From Porticoccus sp. (lineage in GTDB: Bacteria; Pseudomonadota; Gammaproteobacteria; Pseudomonadales; Porticoccaceae): a DNA stretch of 48,044 bases. The notes beneath the pieces are model-generated. The model was not told the origin of the DNA, ran no database searches, and saw only the letters and a program-made list of their open reading frames with translations. Location: assembly GCA_002733125.1 (NCBI GenBank), contig NVUM01000011.1, forward strand, positions 43,662 through 91,705. The letters are read 5' to 3'. This document shows positions 37,945-47,168 of this stretch, in pieces (positions within the stretch are counted from its first letter, which is position 1; each line of letters begins with the position of its first letter). The translations under genes were made by a program, and so were the position numbers.

Positions 37945-39450
37945 ATGTTCGAACAAACCTTCAAGAATATCGACGACGTACTCTGGAAAGAAGCGGGCTG
38001 TACAACCGAGCTGGATTACACCGAACAGACCTCATGGATGCTGTTTCTCAAGTACCTGGACGACCTGGAGCAGGACAAGGCCATGCAGGCCGAACTGAAG
38101 GGAACAAGCTACGAATTTATCATTGATGCACCATACCGCTGGTCCAACTGGGCCGCACCCAAGGATGCAGCAGGTAATTTCGACCACAATACCGCCAAAA
38201 CCGGCGACGACCTGATTGATTACGTCAATCGCGACCTGTTTCCCTATCTGCAGGGTTTCAAGCAACGTGCCACCGGCCCGGATACCATCGAATACAAGAT
38301 CGGTGAAATCTTCGGTGAGATCAAAAATCGCTTCACCAGTGGCTACTCGCTGCGGGATGCACTGGAATACATCGACGCCCTGCGGTTTCAGTCACAGAGA
38401 GAAAAGCACGAGCTGTCGCATATCTACGAAGCCAAAATCAAAAACATGGGTAATGCCGGGCGCAACGGCGGTGAGTATTACACCCCGCGGCCACTGATCC
38501 GCGCCATGATTCAGGTGATTGACCCCAAAATCGGCGAACGGATATATGACGGCGCCTGCGGCTCGGCGGGCTTCCTCTGTGAAGCCTACGACTATATGCG
38601 ATATGAGGGGCGCCACGGCGGTTTTGATGGCGTGGATGGCAAGGGTGCCAATGACATCACTGGGCTCACCACCAGCCAGCTCAACACCCTGCAAACCCGC
38701 ACCTTCTTCGGCAAGGAAAAGAAAAGCCTGGCCTATGTCATTGCCATTATGAATATGATTCTGCATGGCATCGAAGCACCGAATATTATTCACACCAACA
38801 CCCTGGCCGAAAATATCAGCGATATTCAGGAAAAAGACCGCTACGACGTGATTCTGGCTAACCCACCCTTTGGCGGTAAAGAGCGCAAGGAGGTGCAGCA
38901 GAATTTCCCCATCAAGACCGGTGAAACCGCCTTCCTATTCCTGCAGCACTTCATCAAGAACCTGAAAGCCGGTGGCCGTGGCGCGGTGGTAATTAAAAAC
39001 ACCTTTCTCTCCAATTCCGACAACGCCTCCAAAGCGCTGCGCCAGGAACTGCTGGAAAACTGTAATCTGCACAGTATCCTCGACTGCCCCGGCGGCACCT
39101 TTCTTGGCGCCGGGGTCAAAACCGTGGTGCTGTTTTTCGAGAAGGGCGCGCCTACCCGCAATATCTGGTACTACCACCTCGATCCTAAACGCAGCCTGGG
39201 CAAGACCAACCCGCTCAACGACAACGACCTGAAAGAATTTGTGCAACTGCAGAAAAGCTTTGCGGATTCCGATGAATCCTGGAGTGTGAGTATCAATGAC
39301 ATTGATCCGACCAGCTTCGACCTGTCGGTGAAAAACCCCAATAAGGTCGAAGAAGACCCGCTGCGTGACCCGGAAGTGATTATCAACGAGATTGAGACCC
39401 TGGATGCGGAAAGCGTGGAGATACTGGAAGGGATTCGGGGGATGTTATGA
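37945..39450 (+). CDS. hsdM: type I restriction-modification DNA methyltransferase HsdM
   Basis: 501 aa. N-terminal helical HsdM_N domain (about 1-150, LDYTEQTSWMLFLKYLDDLE), then an N6-adenine methyltransferase with SAM motif YDGACGSAGFL (about 201-211) and catalytic NPPF (306-309) in VILANPPFGGKE. GGEYYTPRPLI before the SAM motif is typical. It methylates the target and, with HsdS and HsdR, forms the restriction complex. Overlaps hsdS by 4 nt. GC is clearly higher than in the cassette genes to the left, so the two halves of the island have different histories. Confidence 0.97.
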   Translation: MFEQTFKNIDDVLWKEAGCTTELDYTEQTSWMLFLKYLDDLEQDKAMQAELKGTSYEFIIDAPYRWSNWAAPKDAAGNFDHNTAKTGDDLIDYVNRDLFPYLQGFKQRATGPDTIEYKIGEIFGEIKNRFTSGYSLRDALEYIDALRFQSQREKHELSHIYEAKIKNMGNAGRNGGEYYTPRPLIRAMIQVIDPKIGERIYDGACGSAGFLCEAYDYMRYEGRHGGFDGVDGKGANDITGLTTSQLNTLQTRTFFGKEKKSLAYVIAIMNMILHGIEAPNIIHTNTLAENISDIQEKDRYDVILANPPFGGKERKEVQQNFPIKTGETAFLFLQHFIKNLKAGGRGAVVIKNTFLSNSDNASKALRQELLENCNLHSILDCPGGTFLGAGVKTVVLFFEKGAPTRNIWYYHLDPKRSLGKTNPLNDNDLKEFVQLQKSFADSDESWSVSINDIDPTSFDLSVKNPNKVEEDPLRDPEVIINEIETLDAESVEILEGIRGML

Positions 39451-40706
39451 AGGAAGGTTGGGAAAATTATTTTTTGGGCGATATTGCCCATATCGGTGCT
39501 GGTAACTCTGCACCGCAGAAGAAAGAGCTTTTCCTTAATGGGACGATTCCTTTCGTGCGAACTTCAGATGTGGGGCAGATCCGAATTGGTTCGATCTCGG
39601 AAACTAGAGATAGGCTTAACGAGGAAGGCGTGCGAAAAATGCGGCTCGTGCCCGCAGGTAGTGTGTTAGTACCAAAGAGTGGTGCGTCAACATTCCTTAA
39701 TCATAGAGTGAAGCTTGCTAGAGATGCTTATGTCTCAAGTCATTTGGCCACTATAAAAGCTCGGCCAGAGTTCGCGTTGGACTCATTTGTTTACTACTTT
39801 TTAATGACAGTAAGAGCGCAAGATTTAATTCAGGATCATAAGTATCCATCGCTAAAACTCAGTGATTTAAATAATATAGCTATAGATCTTCCATCTCCAC
39901 GCGTGCAAAAACGCATCGTCGCCATTCTCGATGAGGCCTTTACCGGCATCGACACTGCGATAGCCAACACCGAAAAAAACCTCGCCAATGCCCGTAATTT
40001 GTTTGAAAGTTCTCTCAGCAACGTTTTTACCAAGCGGGACGAAGGGTGGAAAGAAACTAAGCTCAGAGATGTTTGTAACATCAAGCATGGCTTTGCATTT
40101 AAAAGTGAGTTCTTTGTCAAAGATAGTGATTATGTCGTCCTGACGCCGGGTTCCTTTTATGAGTCTGGAGGTTTTCGCGACCAAGGAAAGAAAACAAAAT
40201 ACTATCAAGGCGAAATACCTGATGGTTATCTGATGGACAAAGGTATGTTTCTTATTGCGATGACTGAGCAAGCCGCAGGTTTACTTGGAAGCCCGCTTAT
40301 TGTTCCTGAGGCAAGCAAGTACTTGCACAACCAGCGACTTGGTCTCGTGCAACCTTTTGATGATGTCGAGTGGCATAATGATTTCTTTTTTCATCAGCTC
40401 AATACTCGTGAGTTTCGTGACGCAGTCCAGTTATCAGCTTCAGGCGTGAAAGTCCGTCATACATCACCGACAAAGTTGGGTGAAATTGATATTTGCTTCC
40501 CACCAACTATAGGTAAGCAGAAAGAAATAGCGGACAGGCTAAATGAGATTCAGGAGGAGGTTAGAAAGCTTGCATCCAGTTATCAACAAAAACTAAATTC
40601 ACTTAAAGAACTCAAACAATCCCTGTTACAAAAAGCCTTCTCCGGTGAATTAACCGCAACCAAGGCAACAACTGAAGCAATCCTTAAGGAAGAGGAAATC
40701 GCATGA
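39447..40706 (+). CDS. hsdS: type I restriction specificity subunit HsdS
   Basis: 419 aa with the two-fold plan of HsdS: TRD1 (about 1-150), conserved helix 1 (SPRVQKRIVAILDEAFTGID ... NLANARNLFESSLSNVF), TRD2 (about 195-345), and conserved helix 2 (GKQKEIADRLNEIQEEVRKL ... LKELKQSLLQKAFSGELTA). Each TRD reads one half of a bipartite target; the target cannot be predicted. The TRDs are more AT-rich than the conserved helices, as expected from exchange of TRDs. Confidence 0.95.
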   Translation: MKEGWENYFLGDIAHIGAGNSAPQKKELFLNGTIPFVRTSDVGQIRIGSISETRDRLNEEGVRKMRLVPAGSVLVPKSGASTFLNHRVKLARDAYVSSHLATIKARPEFALDSFVYYFLMTVRAQDLIQDHKYPSLKLSDLNNIAIDLPSPRVQKRIVAILDEAFTGIDTAIANTEKNLANARNLFESSLSNVFTKRDEGWKETKLRDVCNIKHGFAFKSEFFVKDSDYVVLTPGSFYESGGFRDQGKKTKYYQGEIPDGYLMDKGMFLIAMTEQAAGLLGSPLIVPEASKYLHNQRLGLVQPFDDVEWHNDFFFHQLNTREFRDAVQLSASGVKVRHTSPTKLGEIDICFPPTIGKQKEIADRLNEIQEEVRKLASSYQQKLNSLKELKQSLLQKAFSGELTATKATTEAILKEEEIA

Positions 40707-41118
40707 ACCAGAAGAACGAAAACCCCATCATTATCTACGAAGATGCCGACCATGCCGTCGAGGTGCGGATGGATGCCCGGCACGATACTGTATGGTTGCG
40801 CCAGGAACAGATGAGCCAACTGTTTGGACGCGAGCGTTCAGTCATTACCAAGCATTTGCGCAATGTGTTTACTGAGGGAGAACTGGATGCGGATTCAGTA
40901 TGTGCAAAAATTGCACATACTGCCGCCGACGGTAAAACCTATCAGGTCGAGCACTACAACCTTGACGTCATCATCTCTGTCGGTTATCGGGTGAACCCGT
41001 GAACAATGACACAGGACTGGCAGCCCTGACGCTTTTGGTGGCCGAGTCCGATCCGGCCAATAAAGACACCATGATTCGCCTGATTATGAATATGCTGGCA
41101 AACAACACTGAAGACTGA
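40703..41118 (+). pseudogene. remnant of a RhuM/Fic-DOC fusion protein with its centre deleted
   Basis: The 99-aa frame from 40703 (IIIYEDADHAVEVRMDARHDTV, WLRQEQMSQLFGRERSVITK, VEHYNLDVIISVGYRVN) is the N-terminal RhuM domain and stops at 41002. From 40999, in another frame, follows GLAALTLLVAESDPANKDTM and an end like the C-terminus of RhuM-Fic/DOC proteins, to TGA at 41118. Some 200 or more residues with the Fic core are missing. The hexamer GTGAAC occurs on both sides of the junction (40991-40996 and 40999-41004), suggesting deletion between short repeats. It overlaps the hsdS stop and ends 2 bp before hsdR, so the operon stays closely packed. Confidence 0.75.
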
Positions 41119-41120
41119 CT

Positions 41121-43517
41121 GTGATGAACAAAACTGGCCTTAACGAAGCTGAAACTCGCGCCGAACTGATCGACCCCGCCCTGAAAGCCGCGGGCTGGGG
41201 CGTGGTGGACGGCAGCCGGGTTAGGCGCGAGGTGATTACCCTGGGGCGTTTGCAGGGGGCAGGCAAACGCGGCAAGCAGGACATTGCCGATTATGTGCTG
41301 TTTTACAAAGGCCAGAAGCTGGGTGTGATTGAGGCGAAAAAGCGAAGCCTGGCGGATACCGAGGGCGTGGCCCAGGCCAAGCGTTACGCCGAGCGCCTGC
41401 AAACCCGTTTCAGCTACTCCACCAATGGCGCCGGCATTTATCAGATTGATATGCAGACAGGCAAGGAAAGCCATGTGGATCGCTATCCCACGCCGGATGA
41501 GCTATGGGCGCTGACCTTTGCCGCACAAAACAACTGGCGTGAACGTTTCGGTGAGGTGCCGTTTGAGGACAAGGGCGGTTTCTGGCAGCCGCGCTATTAC
41601 CAGCACAATGCGATCAATAAAGCCCTGGAAGCCATCGCTGAGGGCAAAGAGCGCATATTACTGACACTGGCCACCGGCACCGGTAAAACCGCGATTGCCT
41701 TTCAGCTGGCCTGGAAACTGTTCCACAGCCGCTGGAACTTGAGCCGCGAGCCGACTCGGCGGCCACGGATTCTGTTTCTGGCGGATCGCAATATTCTCGC
41801 CGATCAGGCGTACAACAGTTTCTCTGCATTCCCGGAAGATGCTCTGGTGCGCATCGACCCGGAAACCATTCGCAAGAAAGGCCAGGTGCCGAAAAACGGT
41901 AGTATCTTTTTTACCATCTTCCAGACGTTTATGTCGGGTCAGGACGAAGACGGCAACTCACTGCCCAGTTTTGGCGAGTATCCACCAGACTTCTTTGATT
42001 TGATTATTATCGACGAGTGTCACCGTGGCGGTGCCAATGACGAGAGCAACTGGCGCGGCATTCTGGACTATTTCTCGCCCGCGGTGCAGCTGGGTTTAAC
42101 GGCCACACCGAAGCGCAAACACAATGCCGATACCTATGCCTATTTTGGCGAACCGGTGTATGTCTACTCGTTGAAAGAAGGCATTAACGACGGGTTTCTC
42201 ACCCCGTTTCGCGTACAGCAAATTGCCACCACGCTGGATGAGTATGTGTACACCTCGGATGACACCCTGATTGAAGGCGAAATAGAGGAAGGCCGGCGCT
42301 ACACCGAAGATGACTTTAATCGCGTGATTGAGATTAAAGAGCGCGAAGCCTACCGGGTTAAGCTGTTTATGGACAAGATAGACCAGCGCCAGAAGACGCT
42401 GGTGTTCTGCGCCACACAGGAACATGCCCTGGCAGTGCGCGATCTGATTAACCAGTATAAAACCAGCCGAGAGCCAAATTACTGTGTGCGGGTAACCGCC
42501 AATGACGGCGCCGAAGGTGAGCGTTTTCTGCGTCTGTTTCAGGATAACGAGAAAACCATTCCCACCATTTTGACGACCTCACAGAAGCTTTCCACCGGGG
42601 TGGATGCCCGCAATATCCGCAATATCGTTTTGATGCGTCCGGTGAATTCGATGATCGAGTTCAAGCAGATTGTCGGACGCGGAACCCGCCTGTTTGATGG
42701 CAAGGACTATTTCACCATCTATGATTTTGTAAAAGCCTACGAGCATTTCAACGACCCGGAATGGGACGGCGAGCCACTGGAGCCGGAAGCCTGCAAACGC
42801 TGTGGCAACATTCCCTGTAGCTGCGAAGTGACGCCACCCGAGCCTTGCGCGATTTGCGGCCAGACCCCCTGTGCGTGCGAGCGCCCAGAACCGGAAGCCT
42901 GCCCGGTGTGCGGTGAATATCCTTGTGAGTGTGAGAAGCGTGTTAAAACGAAAATCAAGCTGGCCGATGGCAAGGAACGCACGATTCAACACATGAGTTC
43001 CACCAGCTTCTGGGGACCGGATGGAAAACCCCTGTCAGCCACACAATTTGTCGAACAGCTGTTTGGTCAACTGCCTGAGTTATTCAAAAACGAAGATGAG
43101 CTGCGCAGCACCTGGAGCCAGCCACAAACCCGCAAGAAGTTGCTCGAGGGACTGGAGGAACGCGGCTTTGGTGTCGAGCAGTTGCGGGAAATCGGCAAGA
43201 TGATCAATGCGGAGAAGAGCGATCTCTATGATGTGCTTGCCTATATTGCCTTTAATCATCCGCCCCTCAGCCGTACAGAGCGTGTCGATTCACACCGTGC
43301 GGCCATTTTTAGCCATTACAACGATTACCGGCAACAGGAATTCCTGCAGTTCGTACTCGGCCATTACGTCGAACGTGGCGTCGGCGAACTCGACCTCGAA
43401 AAACTGCCGCAGTTGATCGAGCTGAAATATCACAGCATACGCGATGCGGTAAACGAACTGGGTGAAGTAAAAAATATTCGGGATGTGTTTGTGGGATTTC
43501 AACGGGATTTATACTGA
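41121..43517 (+). CDS. hsdR: type I restriction endonuclease/translocase subunit HsdR (EcoEI-like)
   Basis: 798 aa; GTG at 41121 or ATG at 41124. N-terminal PD-(D/E)xK nuclease (KQDIADYVLFYKGQKLGVIE AKKR, Asp54 and Glu71-x-Lys73), Walker A ATGTGKT (184-190), DECH box (298-301), helicase motif VI in EFKQIVGRGTRLF (about 513-525). A Cys-rich insert (about 558-605) then carries three CxxCGxxPCxCE units. The EcoEI-type C-terminus binds the HsdM/S core. It translocates DNA and cuts away from the recognition site. Everything expected for activity is present. Confidence 0.95.
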   Translation: MMNKTGLNEAETRAELIDPALKAAGWGVVDGSRVRREVITLGRLQGAGKRGKQDIADYVLFYKGQKLGVIEAKKRSLADTEGVAQAKRYAERLQTRFSYSTNGAGIYQIDMQTGKESHVDRYPTPDELWALTFAAQNNWRERFGEVPFEDKGGFWQPRYYQHNAINKALEAIAEGKERILLTLATGTGKTAIAFQLAWKLFHSRWNLSREPTRRPRILFLADRNILADQAYNSFSAFPEDALVRIDPETIRKKGQVPKNGSIFFTIFQTFMSGQDEDGNSLPSFGEYPPDFFDLIIIDECHRGGANDESNWRGILDYFSPAVQLGLTATPKRKHNADTYAYFGEPVYVYSLKEGINDGFLTPFRVQQIATTLDEYVYTSDDTLIEGEIEEGRRYTEDDFNRVIEIKEREAYRVKLFMDKIDQRQKTLVFCATQEHALAVRDLINQYKTSREPNYCVRVTANDGAEGERFLRLFQDNEKTIPTILTTSQKLSTGVDARNIRNIVLMRPVNSMIEFKQIVGRGTRLFDGKDYFTIYDFVKAYEHFNDPEWDGEPLEPEACKRCGNIPCSCEVTPPEPCAICGQTPCACERPEPEACPVCGEYPCECEKRVKTKIKLADGKERTIQHMSSTSFWGPDGKPLSATQFVEQLFGQLPELFKNEDELRSTWSQPQTRKKLLEGLEERGFGVEQLREIGKMINAEKSDLYDVLAYIAFNHPPLSRTERVDSHRAAIFSHYNDYRQQEFLQFVLGHYVERGVGELDLEKLPQLIELKYHSIRDAVNELGEVKNIRDVFVGFQRDLY

Positions 43518-43662
43518 TAACGATTTTTCTCGACCCTATTTTGGGCTAACAGGGCACTCGTTTGTGTCAGCATTGCGCGGCCCCGGATGATAAAGAATCG
43601 CTATGCGGTGTTTCACAGTAAAGTTGACACCGAGATCAAGTTATTGAAACGGAGACCGCGCA

Positions 43663-45219
43663 GTGTTTGAAGTTATCACCATCAGTTTCGCCTTCTTTTT
43701 CGGTCTGGCCGTCCGTCAGATTGGCTTGCCGCCCCTGGTTGGCTTTCTGGCAGCGGGGTTTGCCATCAATATCTTCGGGCCGCCGCTTGGCCTGCCCGCG
43801 TACACCGGGGAAACGCTGCACCATGTGGCGCATCTGGGCGTTCTGATGCTGCTTTTCACTGTCGGGCTCAAGCTCAAGCTGGAACAGATCGCACAGCCGC
43901 AGGTAGTGGGCGGGGCGCTGTTACATTTCGCGATTTCCGTCGCTGTCTTCCTGCCGGGGCTGAAACTGTTCATGGGGCTGGACTGGAACAGCGCACTTTT
44001 GCTGGCGATCGCCCTGTCGTTCTCGTCAACCGTGCTGGCCGCAAAACTGCTGGAAACCAAGCGCGAGCTGGGCGCCTTTCACGGTCGCACCGCCATCGGC
44101 ATCCTGATCGTGCAGGACATTATCGCGCTGGTGGTGCTGGCGGTCTGGTCGGGCCAGACACCGAATATCTGGGCGCTACTGGTTTTTACTTTGCCGCTAC
44201 TTCGCCCGGTACTGCATCAGTTGCTGGATTTCGCAGGCCATGATGAACTCTTGGTGCTGATGGGCATGATGCTGTCGCTGGTGATCGGCGGCATGGGGTT
44301 TGAGGCGATGGGCCTTTCATCGGAAATCGGCGCGCTGGTGATGGGGGTGCTGCTGTCCACCCACAGCCGCGCAAAGGAATTGGGCGAGTCGCTCTGGTCG
44401 CTCAAGGAAATTTTCCTTGTCGGGTTTTTCCTGCAAATCGGACTGACCGGTCTACCGGATTGGGACGCGATGGTCTTTGCCGTGGCCGTTGGTATCGTGC
44501 TTTCGCTTAAGGGGGCGCTGTTCTTCGCACTGATGGTGGCGTTCAAATTGCGCGCACGCAGCGCATTCCTGACCGCGCTTAGTCTGACCGCATATTCCGA
44601 GTTCGGGTTGATCGTAGCGGCGGGTGTTCTGCCCGAATACCTCGTGCCACTGGCCATTGCCGTATCGATTTCTTTCGTGATCTCGGCGCCGCTCAATCGC
44701 TTCGCACATCCGCTGTACGAACAGTACGAAGCCAACCTGCGTCGATATGAACGCGATACTATTCACCCTGACGAGCAACCAAAGGAAATGGGCGATGCCG
44801 ATGTGCTGATCTTTGGCATGGGCCGGACCGGCAGCGCCGCTTACCGCCAGATCGAACAAGATGGATTCAAGCCGCTGGGGCTTGATGCAGACACCTACAC
44901 TGCCAAAGCGCACCAAGAGGCGGGACGCAACGTGATGTTCGCCGATGCAGAGGACAGCAATTTCTGGCGCAGTTGCGATCTGGGACAGATCAAGGCAGCG
45001 ATCCTGGCCATGGACGATCTTGAGGCCAAACTGATAGCCGCCCGATCTCTGCGCCAGCGCGGTTTCAGCGGGCCTATCGTCTCGCACGCCCTGCATGACA
45101 CGCATCAGGAGCAGATCCGCGAGGCGGGTGCAAACTACACTTATTTGACGATGAATCAAGCCGGGATCAGCCTGGCAGAGCATACAGCGGAAGCAATGCG
45201 CAAGGGTGAAACGGGCTGA
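43663..45219 (+). CDS. Kef-type monovalent cation:proton antiporter with RCK domain
   Basis: 518 aa from GTG at 43663 with GGAG upstream. About 11-12 membrane segments of the CPA2 exchanger fold (VGFLAAGFAINIFG, GVLMLLFTVGLKL, ALSFSSTVLAAKLLE, ALMVAFKLRARSAFLTALSL, SEFGLIVAAGV), then a cytoplasmic TrkA-N Rossmann domain (VLIFGMGRTGSAAYRQIEQD, near residues 383-500). It probably exchanges K+ or Na+ for H+ under ligand control. It marks the end of the defence island. Its GC is high compared with the genes on either side, so separate acquisition is possible. Confidence 0.9.
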   Translation: MFEVITISFAFFFGLAVRQIGLPPLVGFLAAGFAINIFGPPLGLPAYTGETLHHVAHLGVLMLLFTVGLKLKLEQIAQPQVVGGALLHFAISVAVFLPGLKLFMGLDWNSALLLAIALSFSSTVLAAKLLETKRELGAFHGRTAIGILIVQDIIALVVLAVWSGQTPNIWALLVFTLPLLRPVLHQLLDFAGHDELLVLMGMMLSLVIGGMGFEAMGLSSEIGALVMGVLLSTHSRAKELGESLWSLKEIFLVGFFLQIGLTGLPDWDAMVFAVAVGIVLSLKGALFFALMVAFKLRARSAFLTALSLTAYSEFGLIVAAGVLPEYLVPLAIAVSISFVISAPLNRFAHPLYEQYEANLRRYERDTIHPDEQPKEMGDADVLIFGMGRTGSAAYRQIEQDGFKPLGLDADTYTAKAHQEAGRNVMFADAEDSNFWRSCDLGQIKAAILAMDDLEAKLIAARSLRQRGFSGPIVSHALHDTHQEQIREAGANYTYLTMNQAGISLAEHTAEAMRKGETG

Positions 45220-45385
45220 TACCGCAAGGATAAGTAGGACTAGGTAGAACTCCCGAAAGGAACCAGACATGCCAAAACGTCTTATCAAGGCCCTACAAAA
45301 GCGAGTCCAGTATTGAATGTTGCACAACGTATTTACGTGATATAAAACCATTAACCACTAAATCACATTAAGGAGTTTTTGCTTT

Positions 45386-45841
45386 ATGGAAAATAAGGAA
45401 TACGCAGGTTTCTGGATTAGATTTGGCGCACTGCTCATTGATTTAGTGATCATGGCGATTGTTTTATATGTGCCATTAAGCCTTATTTACGGTGAAGAGT
45501 ATTGGGTAGGGGACAAACTCATATACGGCTTCTGGGACGTTATGCTTGGCTATGTTGTGCCATTTGTCGCAACAATATGGTTTTGGCTACATTATCTCGG
45601 CACGCCCGGCAAAATGGCCATGAAATTACAAATCGTCGACGCATCAACCGGTGAAAAAATGCGAACCGGCCAGGCTATCGGCAGATACTTTGCGTACATT
45701 TTATCCGCTGTTCCACTATGCCTTGGATTTATTTGGGTGGGCATAGACCAGCGCAAACAGGGCTGGCACGATAAGCTGGCGAGCACTGTCGTTATCCGCA
45801 ATACAGGCAAAGAACCCGTTCAGTTTGAAGACAGAATTTAA
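45386..45841 (+). CDS. RDD-family membrane protein
   Basis: 151 aa with AAGGAG ribosome-binding site. FWIRFGALLIDLVIMAIVLY is the RDD start (Arg, then Asp in TM1), TM2 is near VVPFVATIWFWLHYL, followed by GTPGKMAMKLQIVDA and TM3 (YILSAVPLCLGFIWVGI), ending QGWHDKLASTVVI. Its function is unknown; some members move ions. Single gene; a possible promoter (TTGCAC, 15 bp, TATAAA at 45341) lies upstream but is weak. Confidence 0.9.
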   Translation: MENKEYAGFWIRFGALLIDLVIMAIVLYVPLSLIYGEEYWVGDKLIYGFWDVMLGYVVPFVATIWFWLHYLGTPGKMAMKLQIVDASTGEKMRTGQAIGRYFAYILSAVPLCLGFIWVGIDQRKQGWHDKLASTVVIRNTGKEPVQFEDRI

Positions 45842-46054
45842 CGCTGGAACTCGCTGCTGCCCGTCCTGTGTTGGTGGTGTTAACTTATTTTTTTTTCGCT
45901 CCTGGGACGGAGAACCCGATAAATCTGTTACGAATCCTACTGGCTGCGAGCAACAAGCCTCTAACTTCAACTGCGGACGCAGCCACCAGGGAAGAGCTGG
46001 CGCGCCGGAATATCCCAGCTACTCTCCTTGGCCTGAAATAAGTGAGCGGCGCAC

Positions 46055-46330
46055 TCAGGCAAACTTTTCATCCAGATACTTGGTGACTTCTGACTCGATC
46101 ATTCCTTTAAAGGCGCTCATCAATAGGCCAAGGGTTACATCCACTCTGACGGTTTTGTCATCAAAGCTCACTTTGGCATCAATACCGCTGTGTTTGTAAT
46201 GGACCGTATCGCCCTCCCAGCAATAATCACCACCATGTTTGGCTTTCAGTTTTTGTCCCAGCTCTTCCGTCATGGTGCGAACCTGTTCTTTCTCCATGGT
46301 GTGATTGCGTTCCAACTGAATATGGCTCAT
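46055..46330 (-). CDS. polyhydroxyalkanoic acid system family protein
   Basis: 91 aa with GAGAGGGG upstream. IQLERNHTMEKEQVRTMTEE and VSFDDKTVRVDVTLGLLMSA FKG (read in two parts) match the small PHA-granule-region family found beside phasin genes. It resembles a mini-chaperone or SRPBCC-like domain; no catalytic role is known. It lies next to the TetR regulator and phasin, which supports a role in storage granules. Confidence 0.85.
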   Translation of the reverse strand: MSHIQLERNHTMEKEQVRTMTEELGQKLKAKHGGDYCWEGDTVHYKHSGIDAKVSFDDKTVRVDVTLGLLMSAFKGMIESEVTKYLDEKFA

Positions 46331-46378
46331 CTACCCCTCTCTTTTTTGTGATTTGACTGGACTTGGCCGAATGCCGGA

Positions 46379-47032
46379 TTACTGGCACTGCTTCTCGCGG
46401 AGAGAAAGCTCCGTACAGGCTTCCATAAACTGCAATTGCTGCTCACCCAGATAAGGCGCCAATAGTGCCATAATCTGTAAAATGGCACCCTGGATAAACT
46501 GGTGCTGGTCGAGTTCTTTTTTGCGAAGATTCTGAAATTGAAACCAGTGTGTGAAAATCAGCATCATGTTGTCGGCCAACTGATCAACACGACTTGCAAT
46601 CATTGTTCTATCCGCCAGCAAACCTCCCTCAAGCAGGCTATCCAGCAACCCGTGTATCCACTGATACTGCTTTTCCACCAACTTGCCGAACCGCTTATCT
46701 ATACCGCGGTACTTGTGCAAGAGGTCTGTGGTATTACGGAAAAAAAAGCGGTAGTTAAAGATATGCTCCAGCATCACATACAGGTAGAGCCAATGCTCCT
46801 CCAGACTGGCTTCTGCGCTGCGGGAGTCCTGTAGCAGGGTGTCGATACCGGCCTCAAACTGCTCATAGAGCTCCGTGACCATCTCCTCCTTTCCTTTGAA
46901 ATGGTAATAGAGATTACCGGGGCTGATTTCCAGCTCATTGGCAATATCCACTGCAGTGAGGTTGGTTTCACCTTCGCGATTAAACAGGTCCAGACTCACC
47001 AACAGAATATGATCACGTCTTTTCATCAGCAT
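46379..47032 (-). CDS. TetR-family transcriptional regulator of the PHA cluster
   Basis: 217 aa. N-terminal helix-turn-helix (LDLFNREGETNLTAVDIANE, LEISPGNLYYHFKGKEEMV), then an all-helical ligand/dimer domain with many aromatic residues (LYVMLEHIFNYRFFFRNTTD). It resembles PhaD-type regulators, which in Pseudomonas respond to PHA-related acyl-CoA. It is divergent from the phasin gene, with a 17-bp palindrome between them as a candidate operator. The start may be ATG at 47032 or the ATG two codons later, which has GGGA closer to it. Confidence 0.88.
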   Translation of the reverse strand: MLMKRRDHILLVSLDLFNREGETNLTAVDIANELEISPGNLYYHFKGKEEMVTELYEQFEAGIDTLLQDSRSAEASLEEHWLYLYVMLEHIFNYRFFFRNTTDLLHKYRGIDKRFGKLVEKQYQWIHGLLDSLLEGGLLADRTMIASRVDQLADNMMLIFTHWFQFQNLRKKELDQHQFIQGAILQIMALLAPYLGEQQLQFMEACTELSLREKQCQ

Positions 47033-47067
47033 CCCGACTGCGTTGCAAAATAAATTCCACTATTTCG

Positions 47068-47084
47068 TAAAAACCTGGTTTTTA
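47068..47084. promoter_or_regulatory. palindromic operator candidate between tetR and phasin genes
   Basis: TAAAAACCTGGTTTTTA: perfect 8-bp arms around one central T, in the 136-bp divergent intergenic region. Size and symmetry suit a TetR-type dimer; binding is inference. Confidence 0.5.
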
Positions 47085-47168
47085 GTATGCGTTTTCTAAA
47101 AATTATCACTAATGTGGCATGAAATTAAGCGTAAACACACGAATTCAACTGCTACCGGAGATATTACT

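Noticed and set aside
33900-43560. An integrated phage or conjugative element
   Set aside because: No integrase, transposase, phage structural or conjugation gene was found; only defence-type cargo is present.
45269-45316. 15-residue frame MPKRLIKALQKRVQY with an AGGAA site after the Kef gene
   Set aside because: Too short to call; it could be a truncated gene start, but no continuation is visible in any frame.
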